DNA from: Aquatica leii
Taxonomy: Eukaryota > Arthropoda > Insecta > Coleoptera > Lampyridae
Length of the DNA stretch: 64,000 nt
NCBI GenBank assembly: GCA_035610365.1
Contig: CM069432.1
Coordinates: 179,723,027-179,787,026 of the forward strand
Direction: 5' to 3'
Shown here: positions 35,601 to 46,426 of the stretch, piece after piece
Numbering within the stretch: the first letter of the stretch is position 1
How the letters are laid out: the number at the start of each line of letters is the position of its first letter
Program-made: the position numbers and the translations under genes
Notes under the pieces: model-generated
Told to the model about the DNA's origin: nothing
Seen by the model: the letters and a program-made list of their open reading frames with translations, nothing else
Database searches by the model: none

Positions 35601-38275
35601 TTAATAATTAAAAACATTGATTAAACGACTATTTTATTGACTCAATAACTGAGAGTTATTATATTTATGAACTGAGGGTTTTTAAAACAATGTACATAAT
35701 ACGTTAAACCGATAACGGATAATTTATAAAAATTAGAGGTTTGCTTTTTTTTTAAATAAACACTGGTTCGTGGGTACAATGTAGCGGTTATGTTTTAACG
35801 AACTCATTTATTAACTAACAAACAAACGTGCAATCATTCAATAAAACATGTTACTGGTTCAATTTTAGTTTATTGTTATAATTCATGTTTTAATTGTATT
35901 TACGGACTTTTTTTCTGTGTACGATGCTCAAATAGTGTATTAACACAAATCCAGTATATTAAGTCCAGGTACAAATTTAGCAAATGTAGAACCAGTAAAA
36001 CAAAGTACTTTTACTGTTGGTATCAACTATAAACTAAAGTCGCACACGTTAAATTACCAAGTCGCAATGTTAGATATTGACTCGCAATTTTTGAAAATAA
36101 GTCGACTTTATGAGAAACGTAGAGACTGTGTTAAGACTGTCGTAGTGTTGAAATTGCTGCTTATTATATTAATTTTAATGAAAAACGGTTAGTAACTAAT
36201 AAAATATATTGTCAGATCAAGCGAAATATCATCCGTAATAGAATCAAATACATTTACACTGGAACCGCCAACTAGGGCGGTTTTTACTTAAGGTATTTAG
36301 AATTAGCAAAGATTAAACGTTTACAAATATTTGAAATTGTTGCAAATGCCTGAAATACCATTTCACCTTGCTCAAGCAGACGGGAGAATCCTATAGGAGG
36401 AGTATATTAGTTCCAAAAGTATGCCACATAAGAACTGACAAGTTGATGATTAAAAGAACGAGGTTAAAAACATTACTATACATATAGTGCGATAATGCGA
36501 CTTTTAAAAAATACTTTTGTAGATGTACGAAATCAAAATAAATAAGTTATATATACCCTGCAGAGGTTATCTCAGAACCTACCTACATACCTAGGTGATG
36601 GACATTCTATAATATCTATATCTATAGTTTAAGAAACTTTGTTCTATCATGCATAAAATGTTATTTTATTTAAAAGATTTTTTAGTTATCATTTCTTGCT
36701 TTTTTGCAATTGCACGTTATTATCTTGCAACAAAAGTTGTTTTTAAAACATTCTGCGACACTTCATAGCTTCTATATAAAACACATCCTTTCTTTTTTCT
36801 TTTTCTTAAAAATTGCTTCTAGTATTTCATTTTCACATTTCGATAATGTGATTTTGATTAGATCCGGTTTATTGCTTAACCTACTCATTTATTGTCGGCT
36901 ATTTTATTTAAATTTTTTTTAAATGATGTCTTAATTGCAAAGGTATATTTAGAACTAACCAATTAACATAATGTTTAATAAATGCAGTTCTAATAAAACA
37001 TTATAATCATAAACTTTATTACATTAAAACGTTGTTTCTTATTTTTTACGTTTTATACAAATATTTTAATAAACGACGAACTCATTGGCAACAGCGTATA
37101 AGAAATTCTCAATTACTCGGTTATCTCAATTTTGTTTATATTAGAACATTAAATTGAATTAAAAAGTATGCTTAGGTTGTAAGAAATTTTAGCTGCTAAT
37201 TTTTAGCACGTTTAGCTTGGGTTTAGCTGTGAGATACAATATGTATAGACACGTACTTACATTGCATTATTGTGTATAGTTTTACTTGTAAAAATGTCAT
37301 TGTTTTTTTTTATGAGTTCAACTCTTGCTATTTTACTTAACAATCGTTTTGTCAGTTTTGAAGTACTGTTATTGTTTACTAAAGTTATCTCGCCATAGCA
37401 AGAATTTGTGGTCTACTTATTTTCATTCCAATAAGTGTTTCTATTTATTGTTGTGTTTAATATTTTTATAAAAATTTTTAAAACGGTTTTTTTGAATCAC
37501 CGTTGTTAAAACCTAAAATCTGATTGAGATATGTTGGTGACACATTTATTTTCTCCCGGTCCATTTTGAGTTACTTAGGTTTTTGAATAATCAACAACAA
37601 TCAACATCCAGATATGACATTTACTATTAAAATCAAGGATAATAGTTTCTTCTCGTTTTTTCGATAATCTCTTAATATGTAAACCGGACAAAAATCTAGT
37701 TTAGATATGTTGATACGTTTTTTAACTACAGAGTCAAGTTGAGTTATTTTGATTTTTTATTCGTCTAAACAATCAACATGCAGATATGAAATTTACTATA
37801 AAAATGAAATATAATAAATAGTTTTATCTTATTTTTTAATGTTCTAGCTAGTGGCGACAACGGACTGAAGCATCCGCTAAATAAAACTGCACGGAGGCTA
37901 AGCACCCGTTCTTTTTATAATTACTTATAAATAAAATTTTGGAAATTTTACTTTACAAAACCTGGTTAGGCAAAATACATTTTTTATGGGTCATGTAAAA
38001 TTTACTATATACTTATTTTGTACCTACTACGGCACTGCCTGTATGTAATTAAATATATAATACACTTTCAGAACATAATTACTATATTTACATAAATTTT
38101 TGAGCACTCGCACCCGATTTACTTAACTTTAAGCCACTGGTTCTCGTAACATGTAAACCTGACAAGACATCATTCGGTCTTTTGTTCATCCACATTTTGA
38201 CCAAAAACGTTCTGTTCTTTTATAGTTCGGTATAGTAGAATTCAGGTTTCCAGGAGTTGCATTATTAATACAATT
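35601..38275. other. AT-rich stretch with one diverged tandem duplication
   Basis: 37515-37690 and 37695-37860 are imperfect copies of one roughly 175 bp unit (shared AGATATGTTG, GAGTTA, AATCAACAT, AGATATGA(C/A)ATTTACTAT). A small G+C-richer patch at 37850-37915 was not identified. No gene is seen. Confidence 0.45.
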
Positions 38276-38517
38276 CTTACATAACTAAGCTTTCGTCACA
38301 CGTCACAGTGGACATATTTAGAGTCCGGAACAAACTGATTGATCGCGCTTTGAAGTTTTGCTTTTATAAACCGACCTGTTATTAATAAAACTGGTTTCAA
38401 AATCTCAGGTAAAAGAAAACTAGAATCTCGGTTAATATTAAAAGGATTTTTAATGATTTTAATAGATTCTCTAATTTCGCTGATAATAATTTGAAACATT
38501 TGCCAATATTTAATCAA
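38276..38517 (-). pseudogene. Inverted tail copy of the Penelope-like element
   Basis: The minus strand reads RESIKIIKNPFNINRDSS, then FLLPEILKPVLLITGRF, the same ending found on the plus strand at 39735-39890 (RESIEIIKNPFNSNQGFS...). The nucleotide match continues past the stop to a shared CTTACATAA(C) end. Penelope-like elements are known to carry terminal repeats and to integrate with inverted fragments, so this is likely part of the same insertion. Confidence 0.65.
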
Positions 38518-38539
38518 TGAAGCCGATAGAAAACGTTTA

Positions 38540-39530
38540 ATACCTAAAGATTCTAAAACTACTCGATTTTACGGATTACGTAAAATTTATAAATCTAATT
38601 TCTTGACCTATTGTCAGTACTATAAACTCACTTGCTTATAAAATCTATGAATATTTTGCAAGCTTGCAATCCCCTTTAGCAGGAAATATTGATTCATTTC
38701 TACTTCATTCGGCGGATTTCGTTCATAAGTTGCATAATAATCGTTTGCAACCGACTATCGAAATTCTGGTTAGTTTTGATGTCGAGTCTTTGTTTACTAA
38801 CGTGCCGCTAGCTGATTCAATTAACATTATTAGATGTTTATTCAACGAGAACAATATTTCAAGCGACATAGTACCTATTATCAAAAAATGTTTGACTTGT
38901 ACATATTTTACTTTTCGAGAAAAGTTTTACTCACAAATATCAAGAGCCGCCATGAGTTCTCCGCTTTCACCCGTCGTTATATATTTATGAAAGATTTTGA
39001 GAAAAAAGCTTTATCCACATTTTATTTAAAACCTAAGTGCTGGTATAGATACATTGATGACTCCTTTGTTATATGGCAGGCAACATGGTTCTTCTACGCT
39101 CAACCAGTTTCTATGCCATTTAAACTCAATCCATCAAAATCTTCGTTTTACTATGAAATTAGAAAGCAAATCTTCTTTACCATTTTTGAACGTTTTAGTT
39201 AATCAAAATAAAGATGGTTCATTATCGCATTCAGTTTATCGAAAACCTATTCATACGGATAGATATTTGAATAGATTTTCTCATCATCCCCATTCTCAGA
39301 AATTATTAGTAATAAATTCTTTAGTATACAGAGCTGTTTCCTTAAGTCAACCCCAACATCTTCAAAAAGAGTTGAATCATGTAACCAAGCTGTTAGTCGC
39401 AAACAATTACAATAGAAAAAGTATAAAGCGGTTTATTACAAAGTTTACGTCGGTCAAACCAAGAGTAACATCAAAATCTAGGTCTCAACCAGTGGTTTTT
39501 GCTTATCTACCATATGTCCAAGGTACCTAG
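38540..39530 (+). pseudogene. Penelope-like reverse transcriptase, broken
   Basis: Recognisable RT blocks are LAGNIDSFLLHSADFVHKL, ILVSFDVESLFTNVPLADSI (fingers and motif A with the SFDV aspartate), a SPLSPVV block, KDFEKKALSTF, YRYIDDSFVIW (the catalytic (I)DD box at about 39045-39075) and LPFLNVLVNQNKDGSLSHSV followed by YRKPIHTDRYLNRFSHHPHS. These lie in three frames: about 38664-38990, then 38980-39090, then 39080-39530, so at least two frameshifts separate them. Similarity to Penelope RTs is judged from these motifs. The enzyme would prime reverse transcription of the element RNA at a nick. Confidence 0.75.
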
Positions 39531-39890
39531 ACCTACTACTCTTATTAAACTGGGTCAACTCCTAAATTCGGTGAAGGATGCTATTCTCTTTCAATCTAAC
39601 GGGGTTATAGCAATCCTTGCTCTTGTGGTTGTGCATACATATAAGAAACAACCTTCAAAGTCAGCGGTGGAGGAACGCATTAGAAATACGTCATATGTTT
39701 AAAAATACTAGAATTTTAGCAAATGTTTCAAATTATTATCAGGATAAAATTAGGGAATCCATTGAAATAATTAAAAATCCTTTTAATAGTAACCAAGGTT
39801 TTAGTTTTCCTTTACCGAAGATTTGAAAACCAGTTTTATTAATAAGAGGCCGTTTTATAAAAGCAAAACTTCAAGTCGCTTGTTCCGTAT
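39530..39890 (+). pseudogene. Penelope GIY-YIG endonuclease region, broken
   Basis: After the RT comes a linker (FAYLPYVQG, TTLIKLGQLLN) and then, in another frame, GYSNPCSCGCAYI, followed by a stop and ETTFKVSGG. This corresponds to the G-(V)Y-x-I-P-C-x-C-G...YI-G-ET pattern of the Penelope-type GIY-YIG nuclease with its CxCG insert. The tail (NYYQDKIRESIEIIKNPFN) is the usual C-terminal helix region. Stop codons and frame changes make it non-functional. Confidence 0.7.
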
Positions 39891-39944
39891 CCTAGATAGA
39901 TGTCCACTGCGACTTAGCTTATGTAAGAATGACGATACGGGAAT

Positions 39945-41040
39945 TACCCAGAATGGAAAATTGTATTAATCGTATATATTTCCTAATTCATTTACTAATG
40001 GCTTTAAAACCTCAATACGATTTTCTAAGCAAGTATTGCTTAAAAGTTATAAAGTTAAAGTATTAATATGATTTTTTAAAACGTCACAACGATATGTAGA
40101 TTTAGAAAAATAATTATATAAATGTTCGACAATAGAAAAGAAATTAATAATTTCACATGTTATTTTAGCAGCGTCATTTACCACCGAATACAAAGAATGA
40201 CTACTATATGACATAAAAAAAGCCTTAAAATTTTTATTTAAAATCAGTTTTTGCAGCCCACGCATGTTGGAACCATTACATCCTTGTACTTTGATATTAT
40301 TTAAATCTGAATTTAGTTTCTTAGTGCATTTAACACATACTCTGCGAAACCTCTTCCAGTTGTATTAACAACAAGACAAAATTCTATAATACTCTCTTGT
40401 ATATCGATATCAACTAATTTTGTCTTTAGAGCTAACAACGTAACGCAATATAACTGTTATTTTTTTCAGTTTTACTTCTCTGGGCTACCGGAATACATTA
40501 GAATAATGTAAATATTTTGAATTTTTAATATCATTTATAACTTTATTTTTTACTTTATCTGCCATTGTATTTATTAATGCATTTTGAATTCTAATACCAA
40601 TATGCTTTATGTATCAAAACCAACATTTCCAGTAACAAAAAATTTCATTGTTTGCACTGTTTACCTCGAATTGCTAATCACCGTTTTGTCAAAAACTGTA
40701 TACGCATAACATTCGTTATAAAATTATGTACCAATATTTAAACTGAATATCAAATATTTTTTGATTGGTAGCATCAATAGTGTACCTTTTTTAAATATTT
40801 CAGTAAGTTGTATCCATAGATGGAAGGTCTTTCTTCTTCTGCTTTGAACGGTTTACGTGACGTGGAGTTGATAATTGTTTATTTTTGGGTACTACGTAGT
40901 GACGGAGGTCACTCGTGTCGGACGACGAGACTGTTGTTTTTATATATTTTCTAAACGGATACGCTTTTCTCTTACGCAACTGATAACCAGAAAGTCTTTT
41001 TGTTTTCCATGTTTTCCATGTAGACATTTTAGTTTGGTCT
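39945..41040 (-). pseudogene. hAT transposase relic, DUF4371/ZMYM-like
   Basis: On the minus strand, a basic N-terminus (MSTWKTWKTKRLSGYQLRKR at 41027) is followed by degenerate sequence and then hAT landmarks. These are IQESIIEFCLVVNTTGRGFA near 40400, NNIKVQGCNGSNMRGLQ near 40270, AFFMSYSSHSLYSVVNDAAK, NFFSIVEHLYNYFSKSTYR and, past a stop, the NRIEVLKPL block near 39990. These correspond to the DTTG, GYDNGSNM, HSLNL.V.DAA and F.S.T.RW..L segments of the ZMYM-like hAT group. Several stops and frameshifts are present and the C-terminal dimerisation part is missing, probably removed where the Penelope element abuts. Confidence 0.7.
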
Positions 41041-41755
41041 GAATAATGTCCTAAACTTATATTTTTTAAATAAAGTGTACTGCTTGATATAATATAAATT
41101 ATACTTACAGAAATAATTAATAAACTTAGAGACGCAGATTTTATTGCTTATTTTTAGGAAATTAAGTTTATATGTGGGTGAATCAAGAAAATCAACTGAC
41201 GGATCTGCTGACGGTGACTGAATGTTATTAGAAATTAAAACGTCGTTTTCGTTAGTCAAATTCTACTAATATTACAGTTGCATATTATCGAATTTAGAAA
41301 ACAGTAACATATATTAAAGTCTACTGCCAAGTGTGCGAGAGAGATAAAATACATGAAAAACTATTTCCATGTTATTTCAAAAACCTTTCCGTTTAAATAT
41401 ATTTTAAAAATGGTATTATAATAAGAAGGTAATTGTTAAGAGATGATGTTTCTTATTTTGCACAAAAAAATTCAAAATTTTCAGTATATGCATAACGACG
41501 GTACCAATCAAAAATCAATTTTAATTTCTATTTTTGATCTAGCCGCTTTCGTAACTTGACGTCACCCGCAACATGAGAGTGAAAAAACAAAACGAAAAAT
41601 TGACAAAATTTACCCGGATATTTAAAAGCTAATACATGCATTTCCAGGTGTTTTCATGGGTTTCGAGTGTAATAATCAGTCATATTTCATTAATATTTTG
41701 TTTGCAACTAAATTATACAATTATCGTAAAAATATTTGTTAGCTCTAACAAAATT
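41041..41755. other. AT-rich spacer, no firm gene
   Basis: A 76-codon minus frame (41029-41259, MTNENDVLISNNIQSPSADP...) precedes the hAT relic and could be part of it. The rest to 41755 shows nothing recognisable. Confidence 0.35.
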
Positions 41756-42107
41756 TTAGTTTTCTCTTATGTTCATATTACGGCATAAAAGCGGATCAAT
41801 TATTTCCGGCAGCATTTTATTTTTATAAAAACTGATGAGCTTTGGCTTCATTTTATAATTCGAAAAATTCTCGTCTTTATAGATTTTTTTAACTAAGATA
41901 TCTTTTTTGGTCCACACAACAAAGTCACAAAAATCTTTTTTAGTTATATGCAATTGCCCCTGAATCTGATATTAATAATTGTGATTGGTTTTAAGTTTAA
42001 AATCATTGTTCAAACAAAATTGTTTCAAATTTGTTATTGCTTCTTGAATGTTAAAATTCTCAGCAGTTTTCGGGCACTTTATTTTCACTATACCATTATT
42101 TGAGGTA

Positions 42108-43726
42108 CAGTGGTGTTAAAAAGTCATGCATCACCCAAAACTATAGTGAATTTTTGCATATTGTTCAAATTTTTTGCATTCTTTCGCTAATTACATTCAA
42201 CTATTTTATTGTAATTAGCATATTATGATTGTTAATCCTAATTATTTCATTACAATACGTTATTAATGGTCCATTAAGCTAATCTTACAGAATTTCAATA
42301 ATAGACTGTAAATGTAAAGTTTCTAATTACTGTCGTTAAAAGTTAATTTGCATGAAAAATTTTAATTATTCTTTGAGTATATAAAGACTGCAATTACTTA
42401 AAGATATTTATTTGCTTTTGGAATTTTGTCAAAAACTTCAAAATGCGTTCTAAACCGAAACAAACAAAATTGGCTGACGAAAAACGGTTTGAAATTATTT
42501 TTCGCTATAAACAAGGCGCTTCTAGTCGTGAAATCGCTTCCGCAGTGAAATGTAATCAATCTACAGTAATTCGGATTATTAAAAAGTACACCGAATCTGG
42601 AAAAATTGAAGACAAACCGCGTAGTGGACGACCAAAAAAAACTTCGATTCGAGATGATGCTGTGTTAAGAAGAACAAGCCTGGCAGACAGAAGTCTCAAT
42701 TCCACTGAATTAACCAAAATATGGAGCGAAGCTACTGGTGTAAGCGTATGCACGTCCACAGTAAGAGGAAGACTGCTTAGTTTTGGCCTTAGGGAATGTA
42801 AAGCTCGGAAGAAACCACTGCTTTCCGAGAAGCAAAGAATCCATCGTTTGAAGTGGGCCAAGGAACATCAAAACTGGACAACAGATCAATGGCAGAAGGT
42901 ACTATTTAGTGACGAATCTACCTTTAACATTAACAACCATTCTGGAAATACATACGTCAGAAGGTTTCCTGGGGAAGAATTTTCACCAAAATGTGTCCTT
43001 CCAACCATTAAACATCCGACCTCTGTCATGATATGGGGTTGCATCTCCGCCCGTGGAGTTGGTCGACTACATGTCGTCTCGGGAATGATGAACAGCACCA
43101 AGTACATCGATGTATTGCACAATAAGATGCTACGTAGTGGAAAAGATTTGTTTGGCGAAGAAGCGTTCATATTCCAAGACGATAACGCACCTTGTCATCG
43201 ATCAAAACAGGTTAAATTGTGGTTGGAGACCAATAAAATTGAGAGATTGGACTGGCCAGCCCAATTCCCAGACCTGAATCCAATCGAAAACTTGTGGCAA
43301 AGAATATCAAACATAATATCAAAAAGAAAACCGACAACGAAAGTGAAATTAACCGAATCTTTAATTCACGCCTGGCATCACTGTATTTCGAGAGAAGAAC
43401 TGGAAAAACTGATTAATTCTATGCCCAAAAGGTGTCAACTAGTCATCAAAAGCAAAGAGTGGCCGATTAAATATTAAGATTAGTTTGTATTAGAATATTT
43501 TGATAATGTTGTCCTAATTTATCATTTTGCCCAATTTTTGTAATTTTGAATAAAACTTTGTCTAACTGCATTCTTTCATTATTGTTTCATTTTATTATTC
43601 TGATTAAGTTTTCAGGTAATCTAGAGTTGATATAGAGATTATGGTTGAAATATATTTCAGTGAAGTGCGTTAAAATTCATTTTTCATTAATTTTATCAGG
43701 TGATGCATGACTTTTTAACACCATTG
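42108..43726 (+). mobile_element. Tc1-family transposon, apparently intact
   Basis: The element is 1619 bp, flanked by TA (42106-42107, 43727-43728). The inverted ends of 28 bp start CA(G/A)TGGTGTTAAAAAGTCA and differ at one position. One uninterrupted transposase frame lies between them. It sits inside the YqaJ pseudogene, so it is younger than that gene copy. Everything a Tc1 element needs is visible, so it could be active or recently so. Confidence 0.9.
42443..43477 (+). CDS. Tc1-type transposase, 344 aa, DD34E
   Basis: The protein cuts and pastes its element through the terminal repeats and inserts at TA. The N-terminal half carries paired helix-turn-helix regions (KRFEIIFRYKQGASSREIAS and NQSTVIRIIKKY), joined by the GRPKK AT-hook-like linker at residues 63-67. 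The DDE domain shows D157 (VLFSDEST), D247 (FQDDNAPCHRS) and E282 (PDLNPIENLW), with 34 residues between the last two as in Tc1. At 344 aa it is the normal size for the family. The start at 42443 follows about 335 bp of 5' terminal DNA and precedes the first HTH by a short basic tail, so no alternative is needed. The nearby minus-strand frames are shadows. Confidence 0.93.
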   Translation: MRSKPKQTKLADEKRFEIIFRYKQGASSREIASAVKCNQSTVIRIIKKYTESGKIEDKPRSGRPKKTSIRDDAVLRRTSLADRSLNSTELTKIWSEATGVSVCTSTVRGRLLSFGLRECKARKKPLLSEKQRIHRLKWAKEHQNWTTDQWQKVLFSDESTFNINNHSGNTYVRRFPGEEFSPKCVLPTIKHPTSVMIWGCISARGVGRLHVVSGMMNSTKYIDVLHNKMLRSGKDLFGEEAFIFQDDNAPCHRSKQVKLWLETNKIERLDWPAQFPDLNPIENLWQRISNIISKRKPTTKVKLTESLIHAWHHCISREELEKLINSMPKRCQLVIKSKEWPIKY

Positions 43727-43989
43727 TACAATTTCCATCAGGAGAAGCTGCAAGAAAGCCAAATTCTAGATTGATAAATAGACCGCATGGAATAAATTTT
43801 TCTCCTGACTTTTGCTCGTATGTTTTTATCGCCGAATATTCAGACTGCAATACAGCTGAAATATTTTTCTTACTTAAACTAAATTAACAAAAAAACTAAT
43901 TTTTATTACTATATTATTAAAAACAATTATTGTATATTTTTACACGGCCTTAATCGTCTAAATTGTACATTTGACTTTTTCTTCACTTT

Positions 43990-44160
43990 TTGAACCACAA
44001 AACTTTTGTAATGATTTCATCATGATGTTGATTTTAAGACGATGATTCTTAGCTTGAGTTTTATTCGGGAAAAATTCTTTCTACATTAGCACTGGAGTGT
44101 TGAAGACATTCAAACGAGTACCAAAAAAGTAAGGTTTTGAAATTTTGCTTCAGCTAAATT
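43990..44160 (-). pseudogene. hAT dimerisation-domain fragment
   Basis: The minus strand gives AKFQNLTFLVLV, then in a second frame CLQHSSANVERIF and in a third NKTQAKNHRLKINIMMKSLQ. This is the hAT C-terminal pattern hSSAn.ERiFs..n..KTk.RNrL...t...mm. Two frame changes occur within 150 bp. It is not part of the 39945-41040 relic, whose orientation would put its C-terminus at the opposite end. Confidence 0.55.
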
Positions 44161-45144
44161 ACAAAGCGTATTTCATTTTTTCAGGAAAATAATTACATTG
44201 TAATAAATTCAAAAATTTTCCCACTCGGAAAAAAACACAATTTAACTTACACAGTGAAGAAGATAATTCTGCCAGAAACGAAAATACAAATAGTTTTTTT
44301 TTCAAACCGTTGCGTTGGCATAATGTTTCGTTTGAATCTTGATGAATGAATTTACCTTTGTTTTGTTGTTGCAAGTTTGCAGGTATATTGTGTTTCGTTA
44401 AACATAATAAAGATAATAAGTAGTTATGACGTAATGCACGCATGTATAAGTACTCATTACATATATAACACATTATCAACGACAATTTTTGATATTTGTT
44501 TTTGTTAAGAAAATATAAAAAATGCAGTTTATTTATAAAATCGCGAGATTTAGTACCTTTATCATGAGAACGTGAGATTTAAGAGAAAATCATGAGGTCT
44601 CACGATTAAGGTGCGCTCTCGCTTGTGCACCAGACGCTTGCAACAAACGCCGACTGCGTTGCAACGCGGCACTTATCAAAGAGAAATATTCAATTCAAAA
44701 TGCTGTTTGCAAATATTATTCAATTTGCAATACAAAGTATGTATATTATTCTAGAAATAATTCTCTATTTCTTGTATACATTCGATTTTAAATATTTCTT
44801 TAAAAAAAATATTGATTTTCATTACAAAATCAAATTTTGAAAAACATCCTCTCTAATCTCTAAAACAACAAATTTAAAACAGTTTTTAAAATTTCATAAA
44901 AATGAACAGTTTATTATTAATCTTGGAAAAACTTTTGAGCTGTTTCAAACGCCATCTACTGTTTCAGAAACACACTAATCAGCTCTAGAGTTTCACGTGA
45001 AATGCTGTTGTAATAAAAAAATGAAATGAACCATTATACTGATACTTCAGTTCTAATTTCGAACATTTTAATAACGGCATATCACTCATATTGCATTACA
45101 TAGATTACACTTGTCGGACTGTTGAATTTGCATCGGCATTTATA
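44161..45144. other. AT-rich stretch, no firm gene
   Basis: A 108-codon minus-strand frame (44159-44485) lies just upstream of the hAT fragment but shows no recognisable hAT motif. A short G+C-richer patch at 44610-44680 (GCTTGTGCACCAGACGCTTG) was not identified. Confidence 0.35.
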
Positions 45145-46426
45145 CAGTGTCTCCCACAGTGTGAGTACGAAAGATAGCTCCTCACTGAAGCTGTATTTTA
45201 AAATCTGGTTTTCATTAGGCGATGGATGTTCCACGAGTGCACATTTTAAAGTTCTTTTTATACATACACGGCGTTTATAAACAGTGTTCCACCAAACTTA
45301 CATTTTTTAAAAATAAAACACCCTGTATCTTATTACATTATGATGGAGATTCTTGATATACATTCTTTTTTATGTATCCCTAGAGGAAGAAGTCCAAATG
45401 GGGTTAAATCAGACAATCCTGCTAGCCATGGAATGTCACCTCGTCGACTAATCCATCGGTTTTCTAGCCAATGGTTTAAATATTGTCTTACGTTTTGGTG
45501 AAAATGAACAGAAGCACCATCTTGCTGAAAATACAATAATTGACGTGTCATTAAATTGGGTAAAGCATTCTTTAGAAATCTACAGTAGCGTTCTCTATTA
45601 AGTCAATCCTCAAAAAAGAATAGCCCGGTAACTTTATCACCTATAAGTCCTCTCTACACGTCCAAGTACCATTGATGCAAAAAATTCACTTGACGTACCC
45701 AATGTGGATTTTCTCAAGCGTAATAATGTATATTATGTTTGTTAACTACGCGGATATTATTAAAAGTTGCTTCGTCACTAAACAGAACAATATAATAAGT
45801 CTGGAATCTTCGATCTTATTGGAAAAAATACTACAAAAATTAATAATATTTTCTTTGTCTTGGTCAGTAAGTGATTGATGAATATATAATGATATGGATA
45901 AAATATGTGTTTTTTCGTTTATCTTGTTGGCTGACGATTTGCTTATACACTGCATACATTTTATTTGCCTTGCACTTATCTAAGGATTCTCTTCAATCCT
46001 TCAATTTGTGGCTACAACTTGCTTTAAAACGTGTTTTTACGTTCTTAAACACTTCTGGTGTAGGATGTCCGGCTAAAGGATGTTTTTGCCTGTAAATTAT
46101 GTACGCCAGTAGAAAATTTCTATCAGCCTGTTCTAAAGTCTACACTATATTTATTAATTATAATTATAATAAGAATTATAATAATTTTATTCTGTTGTTT
46201 AGGTTTCAACTTCTCTCCAGGGATAATGTGATTTAGATAATAATGTATAATGATATTAAACAATCAAACAGAAATAAAAACTTTGAACCGCTGTACCTCC
46301 TTTCGTATTTAATTTCACTTATACAAATATATTATAAGAAAAATGAAATTATGCGTTCAGCAAAATAAAAATATGCTGCTTTTGAAAAAAAAGTATTTTT
46401 AAATTTCAGGAAAGATAAATACCCTG
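45145..46426 (-). mobile_element. Decayed DUF4817-type mariner-like element
   Basis: TA-flanked CAGTGTCTCCCACAGTG on the left and ACCCTGTA on the right are the likely, much decayed ends. A second ACACCCTGTA near 45320 could be another terminus, so the borders are uncertain. The body is a transposase relic on the minus strand. It is older than the element at 16383. Confidence 0.45.
45333..46110 (-). pseudogene. DUF4817/DD41D-type transposase relic
   Basis: Reading the minus strand: RQKHPLAGHPTPEVFKNVKT near 46030 (the P..RHP...F.N....R segment after the HTH), SDEATFNNIR near 45765 (first Asp), TGLFFFED near 45620 and a clean stretch LLYFQQDGASVHFHQNVRQY...NRWISRRGDIPWL...SDLTP at 45540-45360. 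The second Asp is present. Forty-one residues on, the third is Gly. Several frameshifts and stops separate the blocks and the usual GGHFEHL tail is missing. Non-functional. Confidence 0.65.

Larger units (their letters stand above)
38518..39934 (+). mobile_element. Penelope-like element, decayed
   Basis: The block contains, in order, an RT N-terminal part (TRFYGLRKIYK near 38560), RT core segments, a GIY-YIG-type region and the conserved C-terminal tail, all on the plus strand. It ends at the same CTTATGTAAG boundary as its inverted tail copy at 38276. The frames are disrupted in several places, so it is inactive. Directly to the right begins a hAT relic on the other strand. Confidence 0.7.
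41756..43895 (-). pseudogene. YqaJ-type exonuclease, split by a Tc1 insertion
   Basis: Part one (minus, 43895-43727) reads SEYSAIKTYEQKSGEKFIPC, then GLFINLEFGFLAASPDG. Part two (42107-41756) continues in the same frame once the Tc1 element and one TA are discounted: GIVKIKCP, FNIQEAITNLKQFCLNND, HNY-stop-YQIQGQLHITKKD, FCDFVVWTKKDILVKKIYKD and a KMLPEIIDPLLCRNMNIREN ending. SPDG, (E)IKCP and QIQGQL are the hallmark motifs of the YqaJ recombinase/exonuclease fold. The usual catalytic Glu before I-K is Lys here, and there is one in-frame stop. Upstream sequence is missing. Such genes occur in multicopy in insects and in ISL2EU-type transposons. This copy is dead. Confidence 0.75.

Noticed and set aside
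44159-44485. 108-codon minus frame as the upstream part of a hAT gene
   Set aside because: It adjoins the hAT C-terminal fragment but shows none of the expected hAT blocks.
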